Origin: Hymenochaete sp. R1
Taxonomy: Eukaryota; Basidiomycota; Agaricomycetes; Hymenochaetales; Hymenochaetaceae
DNA length: 64,000 nt
Reading direction: 5' to 3'
NCBI GenBank assembly: GCA_019400425.1
Contig: JAFREE010000034.1
Location: 124,001 to 188,000, forward strand
Every line of letters starts with the position of its first letter. Position 1 is the first letter of the stretch. The position numbers and the translations under genes are program-made. Of the stretch, positions 32,438 through 45,277 are shown piece by piece. Under the pieces are notes generated by a model. It was given only the letters and a program-made list of their open reading frames with translations, did not search any database and had not been told where the DNA came from.

Positions 32438-34528
32438 AACGGTGCTCACGTCCGATGCAGATATTTAACAAGCCCGCTAAAGTTGGATCGTAAGGTTGAA
32501 AGAGAAAAGAGGCGTGCGTTTGAGTGTAGAAGGGTGAGCAATGACAAAAGGATATACAATTCGATGAGCACGTTGCAAGCCACCACGAGCGTTCAGGACA
32601 ATGACATACAGTAGATGAGCCTGAAGGTGGAGGAAATAAGAAGAATCTGTCGGACGAACAGGGTCTTTAACAGACTGGGAGGTAAAAAGACGTAAATATA
32701 GTACGCAACAAGCTCCGCACGCAGAACTGGAGGCTACGCACCGGTCCGAACTGGTTTCACGGTAAGAAAAAGGCTAGGAGAATAGAAGGGGGCGGCGAGG
32801 CAAAAGGCAGTCAGAAGTCAATTCGAATTACCCAGCTCCGGACTGAGAAGCTCATTGAAAAAAGGACTTACAAACAACCGAGGGCGTTATGGCACAGCAA
32901 GCGCGTGCGCCTAGTCGCGTTTTGAACAACTTCTTGAGACTAGGAAGCAGACGCGTTTCGGCTCGTCCACAAACGAAAAAAAAGCTGCCTGAGGAACGTA
33001 GAACGTGGCAAGCAGTAGGAAAAGTGGGTCAGAAGCACAGAAACTGGCTCAGTGAATCGGGGGGAAACGGTACGAACGGTATAAGATACCGGCTCGGGCT
33101 ATTACAAGAGTGGTAGGAAAATGAAGAAACGAGAACGAAGCGATTAGAGGAGCCCCCCTTGCAGTCAATACGCAAGGAGATGTGCCAGGTGAGGGGGAAG
33201 AAAAACGGCGGTCGGAGTAAACGAAAGAGAAGAAGGATGAGGGGAGGGGGGGGGGGGGCAACAGTGGGGCAGCCGGGAGAGCTCGAGTACAGTGACGTGC
33301 CCCGGCAAACAAAATGGGCGAAAATGGGCTGTTAGAATCGGGGAAATACTAAATTGGAGGAGGTTACAGAGCTGAAACGATGAAAAAAAGGCCAAGGCAA
33401 GCGTTCCATTGGAAGGCTAGGAGGTGGCTCTACACACTCGTACGCGGGCAACTAGTAACCTCTCCGTCTTCTCTGCCGATCACCAAGGGTCTACTAAACC
33501 CATTCATACTAAATACACACATAGCGAATGGCCCCTCTGGAGACTCGTCATAACAGCAAACGCCCCGATTATAGCCCCTTAACTCAACAAAGGCACGCAA
33601 GGTGCACAACTCGAACCTGCTGATGACTGTACAAAGCTCGCGGCGGACGCCACTGCTGCTCGAAGGCTAAAAACAAATCTGCATCAGAGAGAGGGAAGCA
33701 GGGAAGTCTGTCATGCGTGCGTGCGAGTCCGGGCCAAAGAAGCCGGCTGGCGTGATCTCGCATACCGTCTCCAATTTCAGAAAGAAGAAGACGCGTTTCG
33801 GAGTCTAAAAGAGAAATTACCGTTTTGCTTACAATTTTAAACCAAGAAAAGTTCCATTATCGGGTGCAAAAATAATTAGAAATTTTTAGAATCAAGCTCG
33901 GAATCAATCAGATGTCGTTACCACGGCTCACTCCGAGCTTCTTCTCGAAGCATATAAAATTATACGGCGAATCGGTGATACGCAGCACTCCTGCATGTGC
34001 ACACATACACTCGAAATGAACACAAAACTACATTATGTGCACGGAGTCATAGAGTCAAGTCAAACAAGGTACCGCAGAGCACAAATTTTCCTTCCGAAAT
34101 TTATCGGGTCGGATGCAAATTTACAATCGCTGTACTAAAACAGGGGTTTCGCCTCTGCGCCCGAGATATCCGCATCAAATTTGCATTGCACTACCCGTGC
34201 TACCGTAATTTGAAAAAAAGGACCAACCTCCGGCTCGACAACTAGCGCTGCGTCGGCGTGTGACGACTGGGAAAATAAGCTGAAAGCCATGCAGTTGAGG
34301 CGACCGCGCTCCCGTCGCATCACAAAAAAAAACGACTCAGCTCCCTGCATCGCTCTCCCCCAATTGCAGACATTCTATCATAAAGCGTATGAAGATCGTA
34401 AACCACCAAATCCAATCCACGCTCGAGTACATGTACACGCGCTACTGATACTAATGAGCTAAGGGTATATAATACGTTGCATTCTCTACTCAAACACATC
34501 CCCGAGCCGATATCAATTCCAATGCCAA
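32438..34528. other. Long intergenic region upstream of the Pumilio gene
   Basis: This 2.1-kb stretch between the Pumilio start and the kinesin-1 stop is the largest gap in the window. On the Pumilio sense strand it is pyrimidine-rich (plus-strand purine runs at 33180-33260), and a G13 run lies at 33246-33258. No exon with conserved protein content was found. It most likely holds a long 5' leader and promoter. Confidence 0.5.
33246..33258. repeat. Homopolymer run of 13 G
   Basis: Thirteen consecutive G bases lie on the plus strand within a purine-rich stretch. Such runs can form G-quadruplexes and are also prone to length errors in sequencing. Confidence 0.8.
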
Positions 34529-37500
34529 TTACCTCCCAGTACCACTTGACGAGAAAAACCATGACGCCCGTTTTCCTGTGATTTCTAATGTTAGCGGAAG
34601 CAGATCTCGATCGCACATTCTCCGCTGCCGCGTCAAACGTACCTGACCCACTGGGAGTGACAAGTTTCCCCCCAAAAGTCGATGAGGCGGTGCAAAAAGT
34701 CTTGTAAGTGAACCCTGCGGATACAAAAATTCATGGACAGAGTCGACTCACCCTGCGTCTTCATTTTGCACGCGTGCTAGGGGGTTCGCACTCCCAGAGA
34801 ACCCGGTCGGAGAAGTCGCGCCCATCGTGGCGCCGGGACCCGTGCTGCCTCCCCCTCCACCACGCAATGGCTTGGCTATCCGACCAAAGTTGAGAGGAGA
34901 CGAAGCGGAGACTTTTTGGGCTATTTTGAAAGAGAAAGGGGAAAGGGGTGGGATGGCATCCAGAAGAATCGCGTATGCACAGGCGTTTCATGTCCGCGTA
35001 AATTAGATCCGGGGTCGGTGCAAGTGAATGGAGAGAATAGGTGGGACGTACCTCTGGCCTGGTCCAGTCTGTCCTTCACCGCTTGTAGCTGCTCCTCAAA
35101 CTTCTGGTTCTGCACCGCCAGTCGCCTGTCGGCCTCTTGCAATAGACCTTCAAGGTTCTGAATGCGCTCATTACGCGCCAGAAGCTTTCGCTCCGCGATC
35201 CCCGCCTCTTTCTTAAGAGCGGAGTTTTGGTCGACGAGCTAAACCGGGCCAAACTTCAGATTCATTGAAAAACGCAACGACAAGCGAAATGAATTCATAC
35301 CTGTTTCTGAACAAGTGTCAATTGTTCAAGATTGCGTTCCAGGAATGCCATCTTCTTTTGTTGCGCCTTGCTGTTGCTATTTCTAATGACATTGTTGTAT
35401 TGCTCCTTGATCTCGTCGAGCTGAATTTCAAGCTCGACAACCTGACAACAAATTTGACAACCCCATTCATCGCTTCACATACAAATGTCACGCTAGCGGG
35501 CTTACTCACTTTCTCGCAGCGGTTTTGCAGATCGCGCATCAATGACTTCTTCACGCCGTCAAATTCAGCAAGCTGGACGTTGATGGCCTTGCGTGTGCGC
35601 TCAAGATCGGCTGCACTCTCCGCTAAGTTCTTTCCCCCTTCAATACCCGCTGATGTGACAGCAAAAGCGCGCTGCAATGGTCAAAGTTGCGTTAGCAAGT
35701 ATTATAAACAACTGTGCAAAAGCATCGGATAAAGTGAATGAATACCTTTAGCTCCTCGTTGACGCCTTTCAGACCATCGATCGTAGAATGAAGATTCCTG
35801 ATATCGGTTTGACGGAGTTCCAATTGTTGCTTGAGATCCGTGACTTCACTCAAATGAGCTTCACGTTTGGCAGCGTACTGCGCTTCAAGCTTATTCTGAA
35901 TGGGGAATGATGGTTGACAATGAATCGATCAGCGTACAACTCGCGCAGACTAACCTTAAGTTCGGCCATTGACTCCGCAACATCGATATTACTCGTCTCC
36001 TCGTCATTGATGGTCTTCTCGAGCAATTCCTCATACTCCGCTTCCAGCGCAGCAAGGCGACTCTCAACCTCATCACGCCTTCTCGTAATCATTTCATTCT
36101 CCTCTTGACTCTGTCGAAGGCGATCGACAGTCTCTCGAACGAGCGACTGGCCTTCCGAAAGCTGGCGACGAATGAGGCTAAAGTCATCAGACGTAAGTGC
36201 GGATGCGGGGTTTTCGGGATCGGTTGCATCGAGCTTGACGAGAAGCTCGCGGAGAGATTCATCCTTCTCGGAGAATGAGCCCTATATGAATAATGTCAAA
36301 CATTAATCCTAAGAAAGAAAAGGAAAGCATATTCACAGTGTCGAATTTGGCCATCATCAACGCCATTTTCTCCTGCTTCTTCTTCTCCTTATCGCCAGAT
36401 AAAGCATCCTTCTGGTTGGACTTCAGATCAGCAATGGCTTGGCGCAGCTCTTCAAGCTCGCGAGTCGCATCCTGATTCTGCTCTTTAAGTATATCAATCG
36501 TAATCGACCCTTCCTTGTTGTCATAGTCCAAACGCTCGACTTGCAAGCGCAAGTCATTCAATTGCGTCGACATTGAGTTGTTCTCCTGCGCAATATTAGT
36601 AATAGTTGGCTAGACCGTGAATAAAAGTATACTTGCAGAAGACAATGAACGTTCTTGCTCCTTCAAGAACGAAAGCTCTTCCCGAGCGTCCTTGAGCAAC
36701 TTCTCCAATGAGATCAGAGAATTCTCCTTCTCTGCAAGTTGGTCGCTGAGCTCGTTCTCGCGCCTGAGGAAATCCTCCCTCTCATCTTTGTCCAAGCCAA
36801 TGACGGTTGGAGTTTGCGGCCGACTCTCAAGGTCTCCCCGAAGGCTCTCAATGACAGGGTTGATCGGCGTAACACTTCCACTCCTGACAGACGAAGGCGT
36901 CGAAGGCGTCGGTGCCTTCTTCGCCGGAGTAGGTGCGCCAGCCTTGTCAGGCGTAGTCCACTCCGATTGGTCGACAGATCCACCATTGCGCCAGATGGCT
37001 AATTCCGCTTCGAGACTGGCGATGTAGTTCTGGAAGGACGTGTTCGCGGCTTGAGCCTGTTTTAATTTAGCCTTGAGTTCGGCGGGTGAAAGCTCGGCAT
37101 TGACACGCGCAGTGTTCTTGATCGACTTAGCCCGGATACCGAATCGGAGAGTTCCAAGGGTTTCAGCTTCGTTGTACAATGAAGGTGAACAATTGATAAT
37201 CAAAGTCGTTCGGGAGTTACCACCCAGGGACTCTTGCAGAATACGAGTCAACTTGGAGTCTCGGTAGGGGATATGTGATGACTTTTGAATTGGCATTAAT
37301 GCATTACGTTCTCGTGAAGTATGATCGGAAGAGACTTGCCTTTCCATCCGTAAGGGAGTTAATGACCATTCCAAGAGCCGAAAGCGATTTGTTGATCTTC
37401 TTTGCTTCCTCCAACGTCTGTCCAGATGCCCCCGTCTTCCCGACTTTCTCGGATCCGGCCAAGTCGACAAGGTAGAGATTACCCGTCTTCTGTGCGCCGG

Positions 37501-38574
37501 TATCCGTGTTCCGTTGGTTGATAGTTATCAAGAAGATAGAATGTGAGCGAGAACTCTCGGCATTCATGTCTATGTGTTTGAAAAAAAAGGTTAACACGAG
37601 GAACGAGGCGTGAAAGGTGAACATGTACTTGTGGAAGACACGATGCGCGCTTGACCTCCTTGCCTCATGATCTCGTACACTTCTTTCGCACTGCTCACGT
37701 AGTAGTCTGACAGGTTCTTGACGTATACACCCTTGTTCTTCTCCTCGTGAACCTGCAAATTATCGTTTTGTGCTGTAAAATCAGAACATCCCTAAGTCTG
37801 TGCACAATGCTTTCAAGAGACTGCATGTATGCTTACGCGCAAGTAAATCCCGGATCCGCTCTAGATAGATTTCCATATACGACACTTTTACGAGGTACTC
37901 CAGTCGCGGGTCTGACTCCACGATTGAAGAGAATATTTGTTCGGTTATACGCGGGATGATACCACGAAGTTCCACGTTGTCGATGTCCGCACCCTAGGAG
38001 ACACTCAGTCCATAACTTCCAAAGCGCGAACAAAGGACTAAATGCATGCGTACCATCATTGTAAAAGTCTTTCCACTACCCGTTTGACCGTACGCGAACA
38101 CGGTACCGTTGTATCCGTCCATAACATCTACGGTCGACGAGCTCGCGATCAACCCAGATCACAGAACCCAATGAAACCAGAGAACCAATTCCATACCTGC
38201 AACGATACTACACGGAACGAGCACATGAGTTCAAAGGCATTTTCTAGTATTCGTGGTGAGGACACAGGACGTACTCCTTAACACCATATTCAAATATCTC
38301 CACCTGCTGCGTGTTCATGGGGAAGACTCGATCGAACGTGAACCCATCCCGTTCGGGCCCCGTCGTTACCGCGTTCTTGAGCTGGACTGTCCGATAGCTG
38401 TCGTCGAACGTTACAACAATCTCGCCACCCTCTCTCTGCTCAATCGCGTTCGGGGGACGAAAACTTCAGAACAAAGGTGCGTGCTCTGAGTATTTCATAT
38501 CCCAAGGCATGATTTCTCTTCCAAACCACTCACCGACAAACGACCTTTATGTTTGTAGACGTCGTTGAAGCCAT
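34529..38574 (-). CDS. Kinesin-1 (conventional kinesin heavy chain)
   Basis: This is the plus-end-directed microtubule motor that carries vesicles and mRNPs to the hyphal tip. The start at 38574 reads [18 protein letters not shown] after an intron. The motor contains the P-loop [19 protein letters not shown] (switch I), LVDLAGSEK (switch II) and [20 protein letters not shown] long coiled-coil stalk follows ([19 protein letters not shown] and similar). The tail carries the autoinhibitory IAK element ([14 protein letters not shown]), then a Gly/Ser/Pro-rich stretch and a terminal GKRASWFF block typical of fungal kinesin-1. The stop is at 34529. About 15 exons give nearly 970 residues. It is complete. 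It lies 398 bp downstream of the kinesin-5 stop, on the same strand. Confidence 0.94.
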
Positions 38575-38972
38575 TTTTACAGAGCGTTTCTTTCAACGCT
38601 ACTAATCAGTTCGTCAAGACTCGTTGAAGTTCTCGTTACGTGTACAGTGTGAGGAAAGACGTCGCTGGGAGACGAAGAGGTAGAGATGAACGTTTAGGGG
38701 AGCCGTGTCCGAGTCTAATCCAATGAAACAAGCTCGCGCTTAGGAGACGCGCGCGCGTACTTTCGACTACATTACGTAAGGCAAGGCAGACCCTGCTGAG
38801 TTCGAGTTCACATGGATAAAAATAATCCCATATTACATGAAAACTCGCAATCGAATAAAGATATATTGACAAAAGAGACGGAAGGGGAAAGATGGGGGGA
38901 GTTGCGTGTGGTGTGAACAAAATAAAAGACATGACAAGCATACAATTGAGCAATAAGAATATACAGAACTGA
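38575..38972. promoter_or_regulatory. Spacer between kinesin-5 stop and kinesin-1 start
   Basis: Both genes run on the minus strand, so this 398-bp stretch holds the kinesin-5 3' end and the kinesin-1 promoter. No separate gene is supported. Confidence 0.5.
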
Positions 38973-41900
38973 TCACCGTCGAGCCCGCAAGTTCCTTGCC
39001 ACTCTTATCCTCGACTCAGGGACGATATTAGTTGATTTTTCCTGCAGCGTCGTCCTCACAGGCTGAGATTTCATCGGTATGCCGCTTTCCCGCCGACTTG
39101 TGCGTGTTTGTACATCCTGCAAGCCAACTGGCATCTCAACGGGGGCAAAAGCTTGCACTGGAGGTGAATCTTGTACTGATGACTCGGGAGCGTCTGATGT
39201 TGGAAAATCATCGGTCCCGCGTGGTATTTCAGAGTCCATGTCAACAGCGGAAAGGAGATTTTCGGATTGTGCATCCATTCGAGGTTGAATATCTGATACG
39301 TCGTGAGCGGCATTTTCCTCTTCCCCCTCAACTGCTCCTTCCTTCTCTTCATTTGTCCCTTCTTCTCCGTCACTCATATCTTCGACAGCCGTCTCTTCAC
39401 CCCGAGAAAGCGAATGAGGGTGCGAAGATTGCGAGCTGACACTCCGTTGGCTCCTGTGGCCCTGTAGTAACTCGTTCCGGCTACGGGTCTTTTCCCACTT
39501 ATCGATGTATGACCATTTTCTTTTCTGGGGTGTCGCACCAGTAGTAGGCACGCGCGCAGTGCCATGTCCGAGCATTGCCTTGTTATGCTGCTCGATTGAC
39601 GAAATTTGCGACATTGCAGAAGAAACCTGCGATTGCAAGATATTCCTAAGTTCGTTGTTCTGTTCAGGGAACGATCAGTTTCGTAAAAAAAAAAAGAATG
39701 CCACCAACTCCAATACTGACCTCCGACGACATATGCTTCCCAAACGTGTGCAATCCCTTCGTCGTGGAATCCATCAAACTTTGGGAAGACAGCAGGGACG
39801 AAGTTGCCTCCTCGACGAGATGTGACGTCGATTCGAGACGCGCGCGCTTGATTTTATGTTCTCGTTCAAAGACTGCATCACGATGAGCACCTTCCTATAA
39901 ATGTAGAGATCACGCAGACAAACCTTTTGAGCATGAATTCAGTGTCTTTGACACATCGATAATGCCGTCCGAGTGCTCCTTGATCGCAGAGGTCGTTGAG
40001 GTTCGCAAGCCGGAGAGACCCTCTTGGATAGAAGTGCTCGCGGAATGAAGACTCTTTTAGAAACCATCAACATCCGATTAGAAGCCACAACAACGTCGAA
40101 CTTACTTCCGTGGCGGCCAGTTTTGACTGGCTTCCCTCTACAAGCGCTTTGTCTAAGGTCGTCCCCCACAGTTTGTTCCTTGCTGCTCCTTCGCCCATAA
40201 GCGACTCATGTTGCTTCGAAAACGCATGTAGGCCTGCCGTCGACTCGGTATTAGATTCTTGCACTCCGCCAATCATGTCCTGAATACTCTTGTCCCTCTC
40301 ATCCGAGAATGCCACGACCAGGGATGATATTCGCTTTACGAGATTGTCACGAGCTAGGAGCGCGTTCTTCTTTTCGGAGTCAAGGAGGTCCGTAAGGTGT
40401 GCGTTCTGTTCTTTAAGGCGCTTAATCTCTTGCAACGCAGTGTGCGAGACTATTGAGTGGTGTCGTTCCGCGGTCTTGCGTTCAGTCTCCAAGTTTGCAC
40501 GAGCTTCTTTGACAAGCCTCTCAACAATGGCCCCAAGAGTCGACATTGCTTTTCCCGTCTGTCAAAATCATGAGAGCTTGCGCATATATTTAGGAGAAAA
40601 ACTCACCGAAGAGAAGTGCTCCGTACTTGAAGTCTCAATCCCGTTGCATAGACCCTCGATATCGCTTTGAATACTACCGGACCATTTAGCCAGCTCATTC
40701 GCGACTCTCTCCTGTACTTCCTTAACGATAGCCCAGATACTTGTCAGGTTCTTTTCGGAAGCATCTTCCTTCCCCTTCACTGTCTGCAGCGCATCCGTGA
40801 TCTTCCTCATTTGTTCGTCAAGAGATTCTCGATGTCGCTGGAAAGTGGCTGCCTCTTGCTTTTGGAAAGCATCTGTCAGGCTTCGCATCTTAACCACAGA
40901 TCGCTCCGAAGAGCTGAGAAAGCCTTGAAGTCGGATTGCCAAAGTTTTAGCCTCGGAGTCGAGCTTAGAACTATTTTCCTTCACAGCTCTAGAATTCGTC
41001 TCGAAAGTGTGCGAGTGACGTTCTGCGAACCCAAATGAGCACATAATCTTTCAGGATCATTCTACACTCACCAATTTTGTGAAAGAGCCCTGACACATCC
41101 GCAGTGCTCTCCTGAGCCACCTGCTTCAGACCCATAGCGATATCATCCAGGATGTCCTCCGTCTCCGCATGTGCCTTCCGCACTACGCATTCTTCATCGT
41201 ACGCCACTCTAGCTACTACCAACTCTCCCTCTTTCTTCACAAGCTCTCCTTCTCGAATTTCCAACCTCTTTTTTGTGCTCTTCAGCTCCCCATCTGTCTT
41301 CATCAGCAACGCGATGCTTTGCTCGAATTCCTCCCGTACAGCGCGCATCTGGCTTTCGATCATCTCTACCTGCTTTTTTGACTCTTCGACGAGCGTTTGT
41401 CGCATTTCGTGGTCTGCATTGATTTGTGCCCATGTATCTTCAGAAAAATAGATTCCATTCTTTTCTCGGGCCGCAAGGACATCGCTCTTGAGTCGCTCAA
41501 TCTCACCAACATATTCCTTCAGAAGCGCGTTTCGAGACATGCGTTGGTTGACTTCGGGTTTGTTCCTGATTGATTTTGCGCGCATTGCATAATCGAGAGT
41601 AGAAAGGGTCTCTTCCATGTTGGATCGAGCCGGGGATACTGTAGCAATGATGCAAGTCTTTGTCCGTCCGCCAAGCGAGTCTTGCAGTAGACGAGTCAGC
41701 TTTGATTCCCTGAAGACAGCTAGTCAATTTGCTATAAACAAAAAGCAAAGGGAAATACATACCGATAGGGAACATGTGAGGATTTATCGACGAGTGCGTT
41801 AATTACTCGCCCAAGAGTTAACAAGCTTTGATTGATCATGCCAGCTTCTCGTGCTCTTTTGTTCTCCGCGCCGGACCGTCCAATATTCTCTGAACCAGCC

Positions 41901-43054
41901 AGATCGACGAGATTGAGTTTCCCGACTCTCAAAAGGTCATCCCCTAAGGAAGAGGTTTCTTTAGAATGCACAGTGATGCAGAATACGGAATGTGATCGAC
42001 TGGAGTGGTCATTGAACTTCGTAGCCGCTATTTGCCTCTTCTGACTACCCTTGGATAACAGACCAAGAGCGTCAGAGAAGTCTTTTACCGGAACCTCTTC
42101 AAGACCTTGAATAAAAACTCCGCGCTTCGAGGAATCGTCGAAGATTTTCAGCCCTATTGGTGTATCCTTTACACCAGGTTGGTTCGATGGTGGAGCTTCT
42201 GGTGCTAGGAGGTCGCGCAATTCTTCGTTGTAAAGCTCAACGTATGAAACTTTCACGCTATAGTCGCAGCCCGATGACTCAAGCTGGTGAAAGAGCTTGA
42301 AAAGGGCGCGCGGGACCATACCTGCCAGAGCAGACGGATTTCCCAAAGGCGTGACAGCTAAGTCACCCTGCATAGTGTACCTAAGATATCGTTAGATATT
42401 CCAGGCGTATAGTTGGTTGATGGAATATACACACGTTTTCCCTGTTCCAGTCTGGCCGTATGCAAATAGCGTACAATTATATCCATTAATGACCTCGTCG
42501 AGCATAGGTTGAACAACATCGTTGAACACTGTTGCCTGGTCCGCTTCTGGTCCAAAGACCGTGTCGAAAGGATACGTCCTTGTTGGAGGAAGCGTGACAA
42601 TACCCAAGACAGACGTGGATGCGGCTGTCTCTATCGTGACATTAGATCCCCTAGGACCTTCTGTCGAGATAATTATGGGAGAGCCTTCCTGAATCTCACG
42701 TTCGTTTCGTCTCCTGCAGCGGATGTATACTTGGATGGATGACTCTGAAGAGTCTGTCGAAGACGTAGACGGCCCCTTTTTCGTCAAGGGTTGTGATGCC
42801 GCTGCTGTTGAGCCCGAAGCTTCGTAAATATCCTCTGGGCCGTTCGTATGTACTTGACGGCCTCTGCCAAGAGCTGTTCGCGGTCGAGAAGTCATGGATG
42901 AAGAAGTTGCGATAGCGGGTGCACCGCTGGTCATGCGAAACCTTGATGATGGCTTACGGGTTGCCATCGAGCAAAGATATATGAAGAAAGAAGCCCTATG
43001 GGAGACGTCGGAAGCGGGACGGAAAGCAGATGTCGTAGGTGAGCTTGAAGCCAC
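38973..43054 (-). CDS. Kinesin-5 (BimC/Cut7/Eg5), mitotic motor
   Basis: Kinesin-5 is a tetrameric motor that slides antiparallel microtubules apart to form the bipolar spindle. After a Ser-rich N-terminus the motor starts at [16 protein letters not shown]. It has the P-loop [33 protein letters not shown], the long [14 protein letters not shown] helix usual in kinesin-5, and the neck region after [16 protein letters not shown] long coiled-coil stalk is followed by the BimC box ([19 protein letters not shown]) with its conserved Thr-Pro, the CDK1 site that targets the motor to spindles. The stop is at 38973. About eight exons give around 1,170 residues. The start could be 43054 or the in-frame ATG at 42967 ([10 protein letters not shown]). 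Confidence 0.94.
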
Positions 43055-43223
43055 TCGCGCATCGACTTTGGATCGATCGACGACAAAACAACCTCGACGC
43101 GACTTTTATCACGTGATGGTATTTATGACGTAATCTCTGTAATATCTGAACTGCTTAATACGAAGACATCCACCTATCTACAGACCGTCAACATCCTCAC
43201 TAGTAACTAGCCGGTCTGGGAAC
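43055..43223. promoter_or_regulatory. Bidirectional promoter, kinesin-5 and ELF1
   Basis: The start codons lie 169 bp apart and diverge. The space contains a perfect TCACGTGA palindrome (43109-43116) and, 10 bp further, TGACGTAA (43126-43133), which resembles an ATF/CRE site. The arrangement suggests a compact shared promoter. Confidence 0.6.
43109..43116. promoter_or_regulatory. TCACGTGA palindrome (E-box)
   Basis: A perfect 8-bp palindrome identical to the one at 228-235. CACGTG cores are bound by bHLH factors such as Cbf1. It sits midway between two divergent starts. Confidence 0.45.
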
Positions 43224-43686
43224 ATGGGAAAGCGAAAGAAGTCGTCTAGGAAGCCAGCGGTACCAGCGTCGCGGAGAAGAGAACCCTTAGGTGCGAAGCC
43301 ATCCGCAATGTATGCCTTTGGCGTTATTTGATATCGGTTTATTAGACACACAGTTTACTTGTTTATTTTGTGCCCACGACAAGTCTGTAAACGTCAAAAT
43401 TGATCGCAAGGAAGGTGTGGCGTTACTCTTGTGCAAGGTTTGCGGCCAAAAGTTCCAGGGACGGGTGAATCGTGAGTGCTACCTCCAGACATGGATGAGA
43501 TGCTGGCTTTTAAACTATGTATCACCACCAGACTTGACCGAACCTATCGACGTGTATTCAGAATGGATCGATGCTGCTGACGCAGCTCAAAATGAAGTGG
43601 ACGGCAGCTCCTCTGCCAGGGGAAAATCCGGCACTGCTTCGAGCTCAAGGCCTCGACAACGCGTGGAACTCAGCGATGACGAATAA
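43224..43686 (+). CDS. ELF1: Transcription elongation factor Elf1
   Basis: Elf1 is a small zinc-binding factor that rides with RNA polymerase II and helps it pass nucleosomes. The start reads MGKRKKSSRKP, a basic tail. An intron splits the codon in EPLD. The zinc ribbon follows as TCLFCAHDKSVNVKIDRKEG and LLCKVCGQKFQG (two CxxC pairs, all four cysteines present). A second intron after RVN leads to LTEPIDVYSEWIDAAD, and the C-terminus is acidic and Ser-rich, ending ELSDDE. About 115 residues fit the family size. Both splice sites restore the conserved frame exactly. Confidence 0.95.
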
Positions 43687-44216
43687 GTCCTCTAATCGTA
43701 GATGGGTACGTTGAGACAGTTCACCGAAACCGTCCTTTGTTGACTTTGGATCTTTTTAAAGTGCACGAACTAGTTCCCTGCCTAAACATCGATAAAGTTT
43801 TCCGGCTATTCGTACACGAAGCTCTCCCTTTCCACTTTGTTTAGAATGGGAAATCGCCACGGACTCTTACGATGTGAATTGCCACTGGATCCTTTATCTT
43901 CTTCGTCTGATGCTGAGTTTCGGCATATCGTAAGGATATATCGCAGTCATGCCGGGTCATTTATGAAACGAATTCTATGCCGTATTGGAAGACTGGCTGA
44001 CGTCTGTAACTGGAGGCCATTGTTGACTGCGTATAAGACCTGATCATTGTGCATGACACAAATATATAATCGGGATTAAATAACCATTAGTACAGCGGCA
44101 ACATGAAGATGACACAAAGCCCTTTGAAGGAAACAGGATTGTCTAGGTATAGGAGAACGATGAAAGACACTACACAGGAGGTCTCAGCCGCCTTAATCTC
44201 CTTACCCTACTGACCC
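43687..44216. other. Convergent 3' flanks of ELF1 and VPS55
   Basis: This 530-bp stretch lies between two genes that face each other. A short open frame at 43837-44043 has no intron support, odd composition and no recognisable content, so it is treated as noncoding. Confidence 0.5.
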
Positions 44217-44840
44217 CTAAAACTCATCTGCGTCTTGACTGAACGTAGCGGTGTACGCTAAGATTGTACCATACACCAGTCTATATAATAAAAGCAGCAC
44301 ATGAACATTGGTTAGCTTTTTGTCACACCAGCGTGCTAATGTGCAACGATAGACTGAGCGACAAAGAAGGGGGAGGAACGCACCCTCCTCCAATTATCGA
44401 CATCACACACGCTGCTGGTCTGATGATCTCAGCATGCGCCAGAATGACTGGAAATGCGAAGCCAGTTACAACGACCATCGAAGTAAGGAATCGACCCATG
44501 TCGACAGGCCCCGACCCCTCGCCGTCGGTGGTGAATTCATCATGCCCGCAGTGGGCGAAGATGGCGTTTGGCAGGGGTGCGACAACGAATGTTAATGCTG
44601 CGAGGAGGCGAATACGCCACGTTGGGTGAGTATAATAGTAGCTACAAGCCATTTGAGCCAATACGCACCGACTAAGAGTGGAAGCCAGTTTGCATAAAGT
44701 GCACAGGAAAGGATGATGAGGAGGAACCCAACAGCGAGGACGAAGGAGAGCAAGATCACAGCTATAACCACACCAGAGTGGTCAGCACATTATACACTTT
44801 GTTCGAGTATCATGTATTTACTTTTAAGGCCGGCGGCCAT
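44217..44840 (-). CDS. VPS55: Vacuolar sorting protein Vps55 (LEPROT family)
   Basis: Vps55 is a small four-span endosomal membrane protein that, with Vps68, moves cargo from late endosome to vacuole. The first exon is short (MAAGLK). Exon 2 codes the first spans (LLSFVLAVGFLLIILSCALY, then WLPLLV). Exon 3 has the family hallmark LTFVVAPLPNAIFAHC and the third span, then the motif HAEIIRPAACVMSIIGGG. The last exon gives LVYGTILAYTATFSQDADEF and stops at 44217. The length is about 130 residues, normal for the family. Donors are GTAAAT, GTGCGT and GTGCGT. Confidence 0.93.
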
Positions 44841-45277
44841 GGGTGGCAACTGTGTTGGAAGCTGAATGATGGTGGACGTTCGTGTCTTACAATACAATGA
44901 GGGTGGACGTTCGCTGCGCTGCGGAGACGCGTCTGTCGCCAACGCCAACGAAGGCGATCATTGACACGCGCATGAAATGACAAACCTTGAAAACAGATCT
45001 ACTAGACGGAAACCGAGCGCAACTACAGAACATTGAAGTGCATCCCGTTGACCCGGGAAAGCAACAAGTAATTTATTCATGTCTATCGGACGAAATTCAT
45101 CACAAATGAGCCTTCAGAGCAATGCCTCAGCATCACCTCCGTTTGTATTCTTGATCAATGAAATGTTCGTGTCCAAACATCCTGTCTACAACTATTACAG
45201 AGATTCCATTATAAGTTACGCGATAGAAAAAGGGCAGAAATTTGCGTTAAAATAACATATTACAAGTTTTGTCCTTA
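44841..45277. other. Spacer between VPS55 start and TRS120 stop
   Basis: This 437-bp stretch lies between two minus-strand genes and should contain the VPS55 promoter. No coding frame is supported. Confidence 0.5.

Noticed and set aside
33165..33395. Minus-strand Ser/Pro/Phe-rich frames near the G13 run
   Set aside because: They arise from a pyrimidine-rich tract and show no splice support or conserved motif.
36617..37027. Plus-strand frames inside the two kinesin genes
   Set aside because: They are antisense shadows of coiled-coil codons (Ser/Leu-rich when read backwards); the minus-strand motor and stalk are unambiguous.
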